A DNA stretch of 44,551 nt from Pirellulales bacterium (lineage in GTDB: Bacteria > Planctomycetota > Planctomycetia > Pirellulales > JANQPP01): positions 1 to 44,551 of the forward strand of contig JANQPP010000066.1 of assembly GCA_028289405.1 (NCBI GenBank), read 5' to 3'. Of this stretch, positions 27,515 to 36,063 are shown piece by piece (within the stretch, counting starts at the first letter, position 1; every line of letters begins with the position of its first letter). The notes beneath the pieces were generated by a model. It saw only the letters and a program-made list of their open reading frames with translations, was not told the DNA's origin and did no database searches. Made by a program: the position numbers and the translations under genes.

Positions 27515-29359
27515 ATGCACTTCCCGCCAGCAAAACTAATTCGCGGAGCATGCGTTCACGTGGTGTGGCTGCTGATCAGTATCTTGCTCGCAACTCACGC
27601 ACAAGCGGCGCCTCCCACGCTGTCTCACATCTTTCCGGCGGGCGGGCAACGCGGCTGCCAAACCATGGTTACTTGCTCTGGTGAATTCACTTGGCCTGTC
27701 CAAGTTTGGGCACCGGGCGTGAAAGTGTGTGTGACGGAAGAAGAGGGAAAGCTGCAAGTCGACATTCCGCAAGACTTGGCCACGGACCGCGTGTGGATTC
27801 GGCTCTACAACGAGGAAGGCGCTTCGGCCGCGCTCCCGTTTTTGATCGGCAGTTTGCACGAATTGAGCGAGGAGGAGCCGAACAACTGGCCGCGTGAGGC
27901 CCAACCGCTGTCCCAAGAAGCCGTCACGGTGAACGGCATCTTGAAAGAGAAGGAGGACGTGGACGGGTTCGCCATGGAATTGAAGGCGGGGCAGACGTTG
28001 GTCGCCCACGTGGCCGCCAATAGCCGCCTCGGTTCTCCCATGGACGCCGTCCTGCAAGTGGTGACTCCCGGCGGAGCCGTGCTCGCGGAAAACCACGACG
28101 CCGTGGGGCTCGATCCGCGGATTGTGTACACCGCCGAGGCCGCGGGCACGCACATCGTCCGCCTGTTCGCGTTTTCCTCGACCCCCAATACCAAGATCGC
28201 GTTCCAGAACGGCGAGGATTACATCTACCGTCTGACACTGACCACCGGCCCGTTCATCACGCATGCGGTTCCGCTGGCCGCGCCTTCGACGGATATGAAC
28301 TCTGTAAATCTCCTCGGCTGGAACATTCCCTCACGCGTGAACCTGCCCGTCGTCCCGCTCGGTAAAGGAGGCTTGGAATCCTATCCCGAAATCGAAGGTG
28401 CGAGCGACTTTCGCCATGCCCACGATTCCCGGCTGGGATTCGCTTTCGCGCCAGAGTTCGCGGGATCGGCGCGGACACTCTTGGTGCCTCATCGTGTGAC
28501 ACGGGAAATCACGCAAGCTGACCCGCACGAACCGCCGGTGATTGAACTTCCCAGCTCCATCACGGGCCGTCTGCGTTTGCCGGGCCGGAGCGATGTTTTT
28601 CGCTTGCCTCTTCGGAAGAAGCAGGCCGTGGTGATCGCGGTGGAAGCTCCGAGTTTGGATCTGCCCATGGTTCCAGTCGTGCGGCTCATCGATCCCACCG
28701 GCGGCGTGGCGGCGGAGGTCCTGGAATCGGGGCCGGCTCGAGATGCCGTGATCTTTCACCGGACGAAACACGAGGGTGAATATCGCCTCACCATCACCGA
28801 CCGATACCGGCATGGGGGCGAGCGGTATTTCTACCGGCTGACCATTCGAGAAGATGTACCCGACTACGAGCTCGTGGCGGAAAACGACACGCTCGTTGTC
28901 GAGCCGGGCAAGCCGGCGGAGTTTCCGATGAAGATCAAGCGGCACGCCGTGGGGAAACAATCGATCGGGCCCATCACGCTCAAGCTCGTGGACCCGCCGC
29001 ACGGATTGTCGATGCCCCAAGTCGTCTCGGAAGCGGAAGGCGATACGGCGAAGAAGGTCAATTTGAAATTCTCCGCCAAAGGTCCCGCCTTTTCGGGACT
29101 CATTCACATTCGAGGGACCGCGGAGCAGCCGAGTCCCATGGAGCGCCATGTGCGCGCGCCGGAGAAATTCGGAGCCTCCACCGACGCGATTTGGCTTACG
29201 GTGACCGAACCGGACAGTGCCGAACCGGACAGTGCCGAACCGGACAGTGCCGAACCGGACAGTGCCGAACCGGGCAGTGCCGAACCGGGCAGTGCCGCAG
29301 CGGGCGATGCCGCAGCGGAAAAGACAGAGCCCGCCGAGAAACCGGAATCCTCATCGTGA
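27515..29359 (+). CDS. Exported PPC-domain protein with Asp/Glu-Ser-Ala tail repeats
   Basis: 614 residues from the ATG at 27515, chosen to give a normal signal peptide (about 1-33, VVWLLISILLATHAQA); the frame is open from 27455. The mature part begins with an Ig/IPT-like region (LSHIFPAGGQRGCQTMVTCSG). A bacterial pre-peptidase C-terminal (PPC) domain follows at about 110-250 (EEEPNNWPREAQPLS, DVDGFAMELKAGQTLVAHV), and similar beta modules at about 350-470 (VFRLPLRKKQAVVIAVEA) and beyond. The end is a low-complexity tail of EPDSA units. Such proteins accompany PSD1-DUF1501 pairs in planctomycetes and are probably cell-surface adhesive or binding proteins. The gene lies 163 bases after DUF1501. 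Its stop is 12 bases from the stop of the convergent exporter gene. Confidence 0.88.
   Translation: MHFPPAKLIRGACVHVVWLLISILLATHAQAAPPTLSHIFPAGGQRGCQTMVTCSGEFTWPVQVWAPGVKVCVTEEEGKLQVDIPQDLATDRVWIRLYNEEGASAALPFLIGSLHELSEEEPNNWPREAQPLSQEAVTVNGILKEKEDVDGFAMELKAGQTLVAHVAANSRLGSPMDAVLQVVTPGGAVLAENHDAVGLDPRIVYTAEAAGTHIVRLFAFSSTPNTKIAFQNGEDYIYRLTLTTGPFITHAVPLAAPSTDMNSVNLLGWNIPSRVNLPVVPLGKGGLESYPEIEGASDFRHAHDSRLGFAFAPEFAGSARTLLVPHRVTREITQADPHEPPVIELPSSITGRLRLPGRSDVFRLPLRKKQAVVIAVEAPSLDLPMVPVVRLIDPTGGVAAEVLESGPARDAVIFHRTKHEGEYRLTITDRYRHGGERYFYRLTIREDVPDYELVAENDTLVVEPGKPAEFPMKIKRHAVGKQSIGPITLKLVDPPHGLSMPQVVSEAEGDTAKKVNLKFSAKGPAFSGLIHIRGTAEQPSPMERHVRAPEKFGASTDAIWLTVTEPDSAEPDSAEPDSAEPDSAEPGSAEPGSAAAGDAAAEKTEPAEKPESSS
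29207..29311 (+). repeat. 15-bp tandem repeat inside the PPC-protein gene
   Basis: GAACCGGACAGTGCC occurs four times in exact tandem (29207-29266), then twice with one base changed (GAACCGGGCAGTGCC, 29267-29296), then a more diverged unit (29297-29311). Each unit encodes Glu-Pro-Asp/Gly-Ser-Ala. The length is a multiple of three, so copy-number change keeps the frame. Confidence 0.95.
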
Positions 29360-29371
29360 ACCGCGTTCCGT

Positions 29372-31693
29372 TCAGGCACGCAACGTGGATTTCCGGGACA
29401 ATCGTTTCTCGAAGTACGCCAAAAGTGCCGGCAGCGCGATCAGGTCGCCCAAGATGGCGGACGTGATCGTGACGCAGGCCATCGCCGCGAAAATGCGGTG
29501 GGCCGGCAAATCCGAGAGCAGCATGGAAATGAACCCCGCCACGAGAATGATCGTGGTCATGACCATCGCCGAACCGACGCTCCGCACCGTGCGGCGAATC
29601 GCGTCTTCCACGGGACCGCCGGCCGAATACTCCTGCTGAAAGCGGGACAGAAAGTGAATCGTGTCATCCACGGCGATTCCCAGGCAGACCGTGAACGCAC
29701 AGACGCTGGACATGAACAGCGGCTGATCCATGACCACGAGCAATGTCCCCGTGGCCACCAAGGGGAACATGTTGGGCACCACGGAAATCAGGCCGATGGT
29801 CAGCGACCGATAGACGCAGGCCAAGACCACGAGAATGATCACCGAGGCGGTCCCTAGGCTGGTCGTCAGATCGACGACGATCTGATACAGATCTCTCGCC
29901 CGGAACAATGGCCCGCCGTCGAGCCAGAACTGAAACCCCGGATGCACGCTGCCCAATTCCGCGAGTTCCGCTTCGAGACGGTCAAACACCGGCACGTATT
30001 CGGCGATGCCTTGATCTTGCACGCGGGTCACGACCAACGCGCGGCGGTCGGCGGGCCGAAAAAAGAAGCCCCGCAATGCCTCGGGCAGCAGCGAGAGAAA
30101 CGTCATTTGCGTCCGCGCATCGTTCTCACTGCCCGGGAATGAAGCCAGCATGTTGCGGATCGATAGCGGATGGCTCACCAAAGTTTCCTGGCTCGCGATC
30201 TGCTCCACGGACTGAATCGCCTCGAGAATCTCCGGCGACTCGGAGGATATAGCCTCGGGCCACGCAACCCAAAGCTGCAAAAATTGAATGCCGCCGAACT
30301 GGCCGTCGCAATGGCTCAGTGCGCGATAGGCTTCGGTGGAAGAGGGCAATTGGTTCGCGATGCGATTATCCGGCCGGAGCGCCAAGGAAGCGGCGAACAT
30401 GCCCAGCGTGACCAAGACCGAAGCGATGCTCATGAAACCGCGGCGCGCGAGGACCCATTCGAGACAAGGCATGAACCGCTCCACCAGGGGCCGCACGAAG
30501 TCGCGTTCTTCGCCTCGGTGGATGCTGTTCCCGAACCGCGTGCTGGCCACCAGCGGGATAAACACGATCACGGCCACGAACGCGATCAGCACGCCGTACA
30601 TGCAAACCTGCCCGAATTCCCGCACATAGTTGCTGTCCGCCAGCATGAGCGAAGCGAAGCCGATGGCGGTGGTCAACGATGTGAGAAAGCAGGCCACCCC
30701 CACGTGTTGGATGGCCCAGGCGGACGCCTCCCGGCGATCGGCGCCGGCGGAACGTCGCCGCCGAATATTCACCAGCAGATGCACGCCATCGGTGAGCCCA
30801 ATCATGGAGACCAGCAAGGGCATCACAACATTGGCCAATTCGTTAATGTAGACGCCGAACAGCTTGAGCAGGCCGAAACTCCAGAAGACCCCCAGCATCG
30901 GCGCGGCGGAAACGATGACCACCGCGGACAGCCCTCGGAACATCACGATCGACAGCACGAAGGCGAGCCCGTAACCCAGCCCACGGAAGATAAACTGATT
31001 TCGCTGAAAAGCTTTTTCCTGCGCGATGAACAGGGGAATCGTGCCCGTGATCCGCACGCGAAATTCGGGAGGGCCGGCATCCGCTGGCGAGCGTTGCGTC
31101 TCCTGGGCAATCGCGGCCCGGGCCGCTTCGAGCACGCCTTGGGTCAAGTCTTCGTTGGACTCGAGATAAAGCCAATCATAGATCAGCGGCATCATCAGCG
31201 TTTTGCCGTCGGAAGAGATCAACTGCCCCCGCGCGAGCGGATGGTTCAGAATCCGCGGGCGTGCCTGGCGGAAGCTTTCGGGAGAAGCGTCGTTCTCTGG
31301 CAGCAGCGGTTCGGCGAAGCCGAACACATTGAGCATCGGCACGTCGTCCAGACCCAACAGTGTGTCGACGATGGGCAGGTCCTCGACGGCACGCTCCATG
31401 GCCCGGAGCGCACGTGCCGCTTCTGGCCGGAACAGATCGTCACACTCGACGACAAGAAACGCATCACTGCGGTTTAGGTTGAATGCGTTGGTAACTTCAC
31501 TACTGTCGAGCAAGTCTTCCGCTTCTTCGGTGGGGCGGGAATCGTCCTCCTCGATCAGTTGTTCGAGACTCCGCACCTCCGCACGTTCCGTCGAGATCGG
31601 CCGATAGCCGTACACGGCCAGGGCCGTGATGGCCACCAACACCAGCGTGAATGACCAGCGAGCGCGCGAAAAACAAACCGCAAGCCAGTGCAT
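29372..31693 (-). CDS. RND/MMPL-superfamily exporter
   Basis: 773 residues with two similar halves. Each half has one helix, a periplasmic loop and a block of five helices: first half TM1 about 13-31, loop, helices about 230-385; second half TM7 about 415-435, loop, helices about 640-760. Typical stretches are AWAIQHVGVACFLTSLTTAI and CAFTVCLGIAVDDTIHFLSR; the IAVDDTIH block in TM10 carries the acidic residues expected for proton use. This is the predicted-exporter/SSD class that moves lipids or hydrophobic compounds, not the metal-pump class of the RND gene at 670-3891. It lies 108 bases after the redoxin/monooxygenase gene on the same strand and may be cotranscribed. The substrate is unknown. 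Confidence 0.9.
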   Translation of the reverse strand: MHWLAVCFSRARWSFTLVLVAITALAVYGYRPISTERAEVRSLEQLIEEDDSRPTEEAEDLLDSSEVTNAFNLNRSDAFLVVECDDLFRPEAARALRAMERAVEDLPIVDTLLGLDDVPMLNVFGFAEPLLPENDASPESFRQARPRILNHPLARGQLISSDGKTLMMPLIYDWLYLESNEDLTQGVLEAARAAIAQETQRSPADAGPPEFRVRITGTIPLFIAQEKAFQRNQFIFRGLGYGLAFVLSIVMFRGLSAVVIVSAAPMLGVFWSFGLLKLFGVYINELANVVMPLLVSMIGLTDGVHLLVNIRRRRSAGADRREASAWAIQHVGVACFLTSLTTAIGFASLMLADSNYVREFGQVCMYGVLIAFVAVIVFIPLVASTRFGNSIHRGEERDFVRPLVERFMPCLEWVLARRGFMSIASVLVTLGMFAASLALRPDNRIANQLPSSTEAYRALSHCDGQFGGIQFLQLWVAWPEAISSESPEILEAIQSVEQIASQETLVSHPLSIRNMLASFPGSENDARTQMTFLSLLPEALRGFFFRPADRRALVVTRVQDQGIAEYVPVFDRLEAELAELGSVHPGFQFWLDGGPLFRARDLYQIVVDLTTSLGTASVIILVVLACVYRSLTIGLISVVPNMFPLVATGTLLVVMDQPLFMSSVCAFTVCLGIAVDDTIHFLSRFQQEYSAGGPVEDAIRRTVRSVGSAMVMTTIILVAGFISMLLSDLPAHRIFAAMACVTITSAILGDLIALPALLAYFEKRLSRKSTLRA

Positions 31694-31801
31694 GAGCGAA
31701 TGGATGCCTCATTCTCTGGGAAATAGGAGCGGCGGGCCGCACGCCTCCGTCGCGACGGACCATCAACGAAACGCGGCCAGGCCGGCACGCAATGGGCTTT
31801 C

Positions 31802-33841
31802 TTACGAATCCCCGCCGGACGCCAGAGCGAACTGATAAGCCTCTTCTTGGGTGATCACGCGGTCTCCGTTCCGATCATAGCGACGAAAGGCGAAAACTCG
31901 AAAGGTGGACGGCAACTCATCGCGATCGATGGCCGCGTCTTGGTTAGCGTCGAAACGGTCGAACAACCTTTTCACGACTTGTCTCGCCCGCGCTTGGTCC
32001 GCTTCGGCATGGCCCGGCGCTTCCGCGAGGAGCCGGCTCCGCCAAGCCCCCTTGGGCACGGCGACTTCGAAGAAACCGATCATCATTTCATCCGCCGTTT
32101 GATCTCCCCAGCGAACCGTGGCCTCCGGGTCGGGGTTGACGATGTTCTTCCGCGAATTGTCAAAGTGAGCCACGCATTCGACGGCGAAACCGGTAGGAAT
32201 GTCAAAGGGCTCGGCCAGTTGATAGCTGTTCTGCCAATTGAAGTCATAATCCGGAATGTCGAGCAGCGTTTCGCGGTGTCCATCCGGCCACAGTGCGTCA
32301 AAGCGAAATGACTTGCCCCGCACGTGCATGTGGGGGGACATCGCCAGGAGCCGCGCGGAGAAAGGCCACTCACTTCGCGTGGTCGAGACGCGGTGGTTTT
32401 CCGCTCCAGGCGGGATCTCGAATTTCTCCTCGAGCGCGAGCAAAGTCACGACCTCCTCCTCGACGCTCTCCGGCTCCGCGAAGACCAGGCCGATCCGCGT
32501 GAGGTCATGTTGCACACTGCCGTTGGGCGTGTAGTGCAACTGGAAGATAAGCTTCGACCCCGCCGGCACGAGCCGGGCTTGCCCCGGAGGGAGTTGCATT
32601 GAACTTTGGCCCGGCACGTAGGCCGCGAGCCAGCCTAGCCCGCGGCGATCCCGCCCTTGCGGAGGACTGATGAACACGATGACATGATGCACGACGCTCC
32701 GCTCCCCCGGCACGATGTCCGAAGCGGCAATCCATCGATCTTCTTCGAATCCTGGATCGACGGCGAAGTACTGGTACTCCACGATCCCCTCCGCGGGCAC
32801 TTCGAACGGCGTTTCCCGCATGGGGATTACCACATCCGGCTCGCGGGGCAACCGCCAACCGGTCACGAATTCACGCGGTTCCGGCAGCTCGGCGGGATCT
32901 CCTTCCGGAGCCCCCGCCTCGACCCAGCCGTAGATTAGCTCCTTTTCCTCTTCCGACATGGACCGGGCGTTCGCGAATTCGCCATGCTGCGGATTGGCAC
33001 TCCAAGGCGGCATCCGCTGCGTGCGGACAACCTCCTCGATCATCTCCGCCCAGCCGACCGCTTCGTCGTACGTCTCCAGCGTGAAGGGTGCGATCTCTCC
33101 CGCCCGATGGCATTCCACGCAATGCTTCCGCAATACGCGAGAGATTTGCCGGGAGTAGGTGACCTCGCTGGACTCATCCGGCTTTCTCGGGCGACCGATC
33201 AGGCAACCCACTGCCTGCGTGCGCGGACGTTCCACCATGCGGCCCGCCAAGAGTGCATCGATCGCGCGTCGCAGGTCTTCCCGCTCCGGTTCGCTCCTGC
33301 CGTAACCGACGCCATATTGGTCGTCGATGCGGCCTTGATATTGGAGCTGCCGCGCGTCGTCGAGCAGAAAAACCTCCGGAGTTCTCGTGGCGCCGAACTG
33401 TTCGGCAACTTCGCCGGTCGTGTCCTTCAGCAGAGGAAAGTCGATGCCATGCCGCCGGGCATAAGCCGCGATTTCGGTCAGTGCATCCTGCCGATTGGCG
33501 TTGATTCCCACGAAGGCGACGCCACGAGATGCATACTCCTCCGCCAAGGAGGCGAGCCGTGGGCCATACAGTTTTGCCAAGGGGCATTCCGTGCCGAAAA
33601 AGACCACGACCAGCATTCGGTGATCGCGGTAGTCGTCTAGCTTATGCGGCTGGCCATAAAAATCCGTGAGCTGAAATGCGAAGAATCCTGTGCCTATTCC
33701 GGGCGGGCGATCCGTTGGGAGGTCCGCTGACGTTACCGGGTCCGCGGCGCTGGCCGGAACCGACACGGCACTCCCCACCAGCAGCGTCAATGCGACCATC
33801 CGCCTGATAAGGCACGGCTTCCATTCAGGGTTAAGCAACAT
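31802..33841 (-). CDS. Redoxin, c-type cytochrome, copper monooxygenase-like and EF-hand fusion protein
   Basis: 679 residues from the ATG at 33841 (a TTG 11 codons earlier is less likely). A signal peptide (about 1-32) precedes four modules. First, a thioredoxin-fold redoxin (about 48-200) with FFGTECPLAKLYGPRL, a lone Cys86, and the cis-Pro loop ATRTPEVFLLD. Second, a cytochrome-like segment with HCVECH (Cys241, Cys244, His245; CxxCH). Third, a PHM/DBH-type copper monooxygenase core (about 350-600) with all expected ligand motifs: HH at 385-386, LHYTP (His436), SPHMHVRGK (His504, His506) and a late Met in TADEMMIGFF (586/587). Fourth, two EF-hands at the end (DANQDAAIDRDE, DRNGDRVITQEE). 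It is probably periplasmic and redox-active with copper, heme and calcium; the substrate is unknown. Confidence 0.92.
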   Translation of the reverse strand: MLLNPEWKPCLIRRMVALTLLVGSAVSVPASAADPVTSADLPTDRPPGIGTGFFAFQLTDFYGQPHKLDDYRDHRMLVVVFFGTECPLAKLYGPRLASLAEEYASRGVAFVGINANRQDALTEIAAYARRHGIDFPLLKDTTGEVAEQFGATRTPEVFLLDDARQLQYQGRIDDQYGVGYGRSEPEREDLRRAIDALLAGRMVERPRTQAVGCLIGRPRKPDESSEVTYSRQISRVLRKHCVECHRAGEIAPFTLETYDEAVGWAEMIEEVVRTQRMPPWSANPQHGEFANARSMSEEEKELIYGWVEAGAPEGDPAELPEPREFVTGWRLPREPDVVIPMRETPFEVPAEGIVEYQYFAVDPGFEEDRWIAASDIVPGERSVVHHVIVFISPPQGRDRRGLGWLAAYVPGQSSMQLPPGQARLVPAGSKLIFQLHYTPNGSVQHDLTRIGLVFAEPESVEEEVVTLLALEEKFEIPPGAENHRVSTTRSEWPFSARLLAMSPHMHVRGKSFRFDALWPDGHRETLLDIPDYDFNWQNSYQLAEPFDIPTGFAVECVAHFDNSRKNIVNPDPEATVRWGDQTADEMMIGFFEVAVPKGAWRSRLLAEAPGHAEADQARARQVVKRLFDRFDANQDAAIDRDELPSTFRVFAFRRYDRNGDRVITQEEAYQFALASGGDS

Positions 33842-34060
33842 AACGTTTCCGTATTCGCGAAGTTGCGTGTCCAAGAGACGAGAAACGCCGCCCGACGCGA
33901 GAAATCAAGGCCTTGTCCCGTGGAGGATCGGCAAGGATGGCATCGAGTCATTCTGGAATTGTAGCTGGAAGGTGGCATGTGTCGAGCGAGGCAGCCGCCC
34001 CCGGAGGAGCGTTTCGGCCTGTGAAAACGCCAGGTGCGTCGTTGCCGAAGGTGGTGGAAT

Positions 34061-34450
34061 TCAAGATGTTTCCGGTGGTACGCCGGCATTGCGGACGGTA
34101 GCCAAGGCTTCCTCTCGCGATCCGCAGATCGACCACAGCCGATCCAGCCGTGTCACGTGTAAGATTTTCCGTTCGTCGGGCGAGACATTGCAAAATGCCA
34201 TGTGGCCTCCCACGGCACGCAACCGCTTCCACAACCGCACGAAAAAACTGAGTGCCGTGGATCCGTAGTAATCGATTTTCTCCATATCCACAACCACGTA
34301 TTTTGACTCTCCCGCGCTCAGCCAGTCGAGCGCCTTTTTGCCGTCCCGTTCGATTCGCTCGTATTCGAATTCTCCCATGTTCTCCAGCGGTGTGATCACG
34401 ATCGTGCCATTCACCGTTTCGATTTTGAATGTGCCATTGATCTCCATCAT
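34061..34450 (-). CDS. STAS-domain protein (anti-sigma-factor antagonist-like)
   Basis: 129 residues from the ATG at 34450, which has AAGG close upstream; the frame extends 23 codons further without a ribosome site. The protein is one STAS domain: strands FKIETVNGTIVITPL, then YVVVDMEKIDYYGSTALSFF, where the Ser of GSTALSFF occupies the usual phosphorylation position, and GHMAFCNVSPDERKILHVT near the end. STAS proteins bind anti-sigma kinases and release sigma factors or other targets when not phosphorylated. No kinase, phosphatase or alternative sigma gene is adjacent; the ECF operon is 17 kb away. So its partners are probably encoded elsewhere. Confidence 0.9.
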   Translation of the reverse strand: MMEINGTFKIETVNGTIVITPLENMGEFEYERIERDGKKALDWLSAGESKYVVVDMEKIDYYGSTALSFFVRLWKRLRAVGGHMAFCNVSPDERKILHVTRLDRLWSICGSREEALATVRNAGVPPETS

Positions 34451-34640
34451 TACGACCTTTGCTGCTGGTGTTGTCGAACCACGTCCCCCGTATCCCATCG
34501 TCATCGGCACCAGGCTCACCGCTTCTACTCATGTTAGCAGGCAATCCGGGCGTTGGCTTGGTGGCCGGCGCAAGAAAAGCGGCGGGGCTTGCTCGCAGTC
34601 GGGACGGAAACCTCACGTTGGCTTCACGGAACAGAGTATT

Positions 34641-34669
34641 TTGTCTGTCGCGGCTGGATGCGTTACAAT
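34641..34669 (+). promoter_or_regulatory. Sigma-70-like promoter
   Basis: TTGTCT (34641-34646) and TACAAT (34664-34669) are separated by exactly 17 bases. They match four of six and five of six bases of the consensus boxes. Transcription would begin near 34676, about 57 bases before the small ORF at 34733, and might also serve the LRR gene. Confidence 0.5.
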
Positions 34670-34732
34670 CAACACGTCTGTAATAAGGATGTATGGATAT
34701 TCGGTCAACTTTATTTGTCAGGGAGACAAATC

Positions 34733-34894
34733 ATGCCCGATTCGGAGCGGAGCGGCCATGAAAGGCTTGTTGTCGCGGCGGGAGGCGGGTTGACGCCCGT
34801 GGCTGGAGACAAGCAAGGCAACCTCATTGCCGGGAACGTGTCCGACTGGTCGGTGGCCCGGCGTTTCTCCATTCCCCGCGACAGTTTCCCTTGA
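34733..34894 (+). CDS. Possible 53-residue protein with its own promoter and ribosome site
   Basis: The ATG follows GGGAGA at eight bases and lies downstream of a good promoter, which is better expression evidence than for most small frames here. The peptide is polar with a Gly-rich centre (VVAAGGGLTPVAGDKQGNLI) and a short basic end. No membrane segment, signal or known family. It may be a real small protein, a leader peptide for the LRR gene 125 bases further on, or a chance frame in a small RNA. Confidence 0.45.
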   Translation: MPDSERSGHERLVVAAGGGLTPVAGDKQGNLIAGNVSDWSVARRFSIPRDSFP

Positions 34895-35019
34895 AATCCC
34901 ACGGAATGAATGCTGACCCGGGGTGTCCATGAACCGTCATGCTTGATTCCGCTGGAAATCTCATTCCGCCGCGATCGAGCCCGCCGTTGCCGAAGGCTCG
35001 CATTGAACATGGGGGAGCC

Positions 35020-35919
35020 ATGTCACGCATGGAAGTAACACCGTCCTCCAAACCACGCCGTGGCAGACTCCGCTACAGCCTTCGCGGGCTGCTGCTGTTG
35101 GTTACCGTCTGCTCCATTTGGATGGGGCTTCGCCTGAACACCGCGAGGAAACAGCGTGAAGCGATTCAGGAGTTCACCGCGCAAGGCGGCAGCGTGCTTT
35201 ACGATTACCAACGCCAGAAGAGCGCCGATGGCGTCGATTACTTCGATCCGAAGATGCCATCACCGTATTCGGGATGGCTTCGGCCGATCAAAGAGCGCTT
35301 GTTTCCGCCCGATGTCTTGGTGGTGCGTCTGGAGGATGCGGATGCGGACGACGAGCTAGCGCGATTGCTCTATCTTTTTCCCAGCATCACGGACGTAAGC
35401 CTAAGAAACACGAAGATCACGGACCGTTGTTTCCACGCCTTGGCGCGATTGCCCCGTCTCCGGACTTTGTCTCTCGCCAACACTCCTGACACCGACAGTG
35501 GCCTGGCGGCGATCGGCAAAATTCAGAGCCTCCGTGCGCTGATGTTGCAAGCGAACGGAATTTCGGACCAGGGTTTGGCCCATCTAAGCGACCTGCAACT
35601 CGAACAGCTCAGCTTGTGGAAAAACGACATCGCGGACGCCGGTGTCAGGCACATCCGACAGATGGCTTCGCTCCGCAGCCTCGTGCTGGACGAGACGCAC
35701 ATCACGGATGCCGCGCTAGAAGACATTGGCAACTTGGTGAACCTCGACCGTTGGTTGGGATTGACGCATACCCAAATCACGGACGACGGTTTGCAGCACC
35801 TGTCGCGGCTGACAAAACTGAAACGCTTGAATCTGAGGAAAACTCAGGTGACCCCAGACGGGTTACGGAAACTCCGCGCGGCACTGCTGCTGGCCGACAT
35901 CAGCCCGCATCATTATTAG
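35020..35919 (+). CDS. Membrane-anchored leucine-rich-repeat protein
   Basis: 299 residues from 35020 (or 296 from the ATG at 35029; the GGGGGAG site fits either imperfectly). A basic N-terminus (RRGRLRYSLRGLL) leads into one membrane helix (about 22-40), an arrangement I associate with many planctomycete proteins. After a segment with GGSVLYDYQRQ come LRR units of about 24 residues from about 120 on, with recurring patterns such as SLANTPDTDSGLAAIGKI, ITDAALEDIGNL and ITDDGLQHLSRL. LRRs of this cysteine-free type usually mediate protein binding. Partner unknown. A short hairpin follows the stop. Confidence 0.9.
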   Translation: MSRMEVTPSSKPRRGRLRYSLRGLLLLVTVCSIWMGLRLNTARKQREAIQEFTAQGGSVLYDYQRQKSADGVDYFDPKMPSPYSGWLRPIKERLFPPDVLVVRLEDADADDELARLLYLFPSITDVSLRNTKITDRCFHALARLPRLRTLSLANTPDTDSGLAAIGKIQSLRALMLQANGISDQGLAHLSDLQLEQLSLWKNDIADAGVRHIRQMASLRSLVLDETHITDAALEDIGNLVNLDRWLGLTHTQITDDGLQHLSRLTKLKRLNLRKTQVTPDGLRKLRAALLLADISPHHY

Positions 35920-35952
35920 AAGCGGCTTCGTCTTATGCCGCTTTCGCTTATT
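35920..35952 (+). terminator. Hairpin after the LRR gene
   Basis: AAGCGGC (35920-35926) pairs perfectly with GCCGCTT (35937-35943) across a ten-base loop. A moderately T-rich run (TTCGCTTATT) follows. It starts at the LRR stop codon and faces the convergent 2TM gene, so it could stop transcription from the left. Confidence 0.45.
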
Positions 35953-36063
35953 CCTCGTGGGAGGCTGTCTCTCCCGCTGATGAGAGGGGGAATCGAGCCA
36001 AGACTACCCCTTCTTGCTTGTTCTAACCGCGCCCGCCGTCGCTGGCCACGAAATGGTGACCTC

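Noticed and set aside
29207..29311. Tandem repeat considered as a CRISPR array
   Set aside because: The units are 15 bases, contiguous and in frame within a protein gene, with no spacers. No CRISPR array was seen anywhere in the window.
30170..31477. A 435-codon open frame on the plus strand
   Set aside because: Opposite the MMPL exporter; His/Arg/Glu-rich composition and no motif.
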